From assembly GCA_938074585.1 (NCBI GenBank), contig CALJEW010000040.1, positions 1 through 13,382 of the forward strand: a stretch of DNA of 13,382 nt, written 5' to 3'. Shown in pieces: positions 12,721 through 13,382 of the stretch. This DNA comes from an uncultured Rhodospirillales bacterium (GTDB lineage: Bacteria > Pseudomonadota > Alphaproteobacteria > Rhodospirillales > Casp-alpha2). Under the pieces are notes generated by a model. That model was given only the letters and a program-made list of their open reading frames with translations, did not search any database and was not told the origin of the DNA. A program made the position numbers and the translations under genes. Every line of letters starts with the position of its first letter. The stretch's first letter is position 1.

Positions 12721-13170
12721 ATGGGCGAGAATGCGAACTCTGTTAAAAATTTAAACGGTTTTTACTTTGAAGATTTAAAAATCGGCACCAGGGGTGAATT
12801 TTCGAAAACCATTTCCAAAGCCGATATTCAAACTTTTGCTGATGTGTCTGGCGACAAAAACCCGGTTCATTTAAACCCTGAATATGCCAAATCCACCATT
12901 TTTAAAGGCTGCATCGCCCACGGCATTTTGACTGCCAGCTTTGTTTCCACCGTCATTGGCACCCGGATGCCAGGGCCGGGTTGCATTTACGTGGCACAAA
13001 ACTTGAAGTTCAAAGCCCCCGTTCGGGCTGGCGATACGGTTAAAGCCGTGTGCACAGTGACCGAATTGAACGAAAAGCGGAAATTTGCAGAGATTAAAAC
13101 TCAGTGTTTTGTCGACGACACATTGGTTGTTGATGGCAACGCCACCATCATGGTTCCAGCGCGGGGGTAA
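12721..13170 (+). CDS. MaoC-like (R)-specific enoyl-CoA hydratase
   Basis: A 149-residue single hot-dog-fold protein. The hydratase motif D-x-N-P-x-H is at 45-50 (SGDKNPVHLNPEYA), giving the catalytic Asp45 and His50 of the PhaJ/MaoC family. FKGCIAHGILTASFVSTVIG follows as the usual second conserved block, then YVAQNLKFKAPVRAGDTV. It should hydrate trans-2-enoyl-CoA to (R)-3-hydroxyacyl-CoA, linking fatty-acid oxidation to polyhydroxyalkanoate or related pathways; the chain-length preference cannot be read. ATG at 12721 follows AAGGAT. It is 55 bases upstream of ribF, an arrangement I associate with Rhodospirillales, where an HAD-family gene often sits nearby; none is between them here. Confidence 0.9.
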   Translation: MGENANSVKNLNGFYFEDLKIGTRGEFSKTISKADIQTFADVSGDKNPVHLNPEYAKSTIFKGCIAHGILTASFVSTVIGTRMPGPGCIYVAQNLKFKAPVRAGDTVKAVCTVTELNEKRKFAEIKTQCFVDDTLVVDGNATIMVPARG

Positions 13171-13225
13171 GGGCTGAATTTTTGGACTTGACCCAAGGGC
13201 ACGCCACTGACACTTTTTTTAAATT

Positions 13226-13382
13226 ATGCGCATTTACCGTCATTATAAAACTTTACCGGCTGAAGCCCGCGGCGCTGCAATTGCGGTGGGCAATTTCGAT
13301 GGCGTACACAAAGGCCATTGTCAAGTTATCCAAGAAGCCGGCGCGATTGCCAAAGACGCAGGGATTCCGTGGGCCGTACTAA
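13226..13382 (+). CDS. ribF: Bifunctional riboflavin kinase / FAD synthetase, N-terminus
   Basis: The first 52 codons of RibF are in the window; the rest is beyond it. From the ATG at 13226 the protein reads MRIYRHYKTLPAEARGAAIA, followed by the signature VGNFDGVHKGH, the nucleotide-binding motif of the FAD synthetase (nucleotidyl transferase) domain, then the CQVIQEAGAIAKDAGIPWAVL helix and strand. RibF phosphorylates riboflavin to FMN and adenylates it to FAD in the cytoplasm. A longer open frame beginning at 13182 in another phase overlaps it but is a shadow without family features. Upstream is the MaoC-like gene. In related genomes ileS commonly follows ribF. Confidence 0.93.
   Translation, partial: MRIYRHYKTLPAEARGAAIAVGNFDGVHKGHCQVIQEAGAIAKDAGIPWAVL

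Noticed and set aside
13182..13382. 66-codon frame overlapping ribF in another phase
   Set aside because: The phase starting at 13226 contains the GNFDGVHKGH signature; the other has none.
1..13382. CRISPR arrays, rRNA genes or prophage structural genes
   Set aside because: No regularly spaced repeats, rRNA motifs or phage capsid/tail families were seen.

Overview
The window looks like a piece of an alphaproteobacterial chromosome, probably of Rhodospirillales type. This rests on a MaoC-like hydratase gene just upstream of ribF, the DmlA-type dehydrogenase, the moderate GC content and the Gram-negative envelope signals (Sec, Tat and lipoprotein). The genus cannot be fixed from sequence alone.

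Bases 1-7324 (minus strand, transcribed towards base 1 and running off the window) hold a tightly packed run of ten genes. In order of transcription they are: a single-pass MotB/ExbD-like membrane protein; two lytic transglycosylases, one with a Sec-type signal and one with a Tat-type signal; a large cytoplasmic protein with an HELCH zincin-like motif; a small unknown protein; a protein resembling the Lon protease domain (the last three coupled by overlapping stop and start codons); a bitopic protein with a Pro-rich linker, TonB/VirB10-like in topology; a lipoprotein; a secreted helical protein; and a second secreted protein cut by the window edge. This resembles an envelope machine with a membrane stator-like subunit, peptidoglycan-opening enzymes, cytoplasmic protease-like parts and periplasmic or outer-membrane parts. 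I do not recognise it as a named system, and it is the best candidate here for something undescribed. An FNR/FixK-like box lies 55 bases upstream of its first start codon.

Bases 7325-8876 are a rearranged zone. A 3'-truncated ISL3-family transposase gene runs directly into the 5' half of a tRNA-Leu gene on the opposite strand, so both are broken at one junction. The zone then continues as gene-free DNA with short direct repeats.

Bases 8877-13382 look like ordinary chromosome. They carry a small acidic unknown protein; a 2Fe-2S ferredoxin paired with a tartrate/D-malate-type dehydrogenase; a divergent small protein joining a recombinase-like core-binding domain to a histone-H1-like Lys-rich tail; a DUF2798 membrane protein; a secreted M23 metallopeptidase; a MaoC-like hydratase; and the start of ribF, which is cut by the window end.
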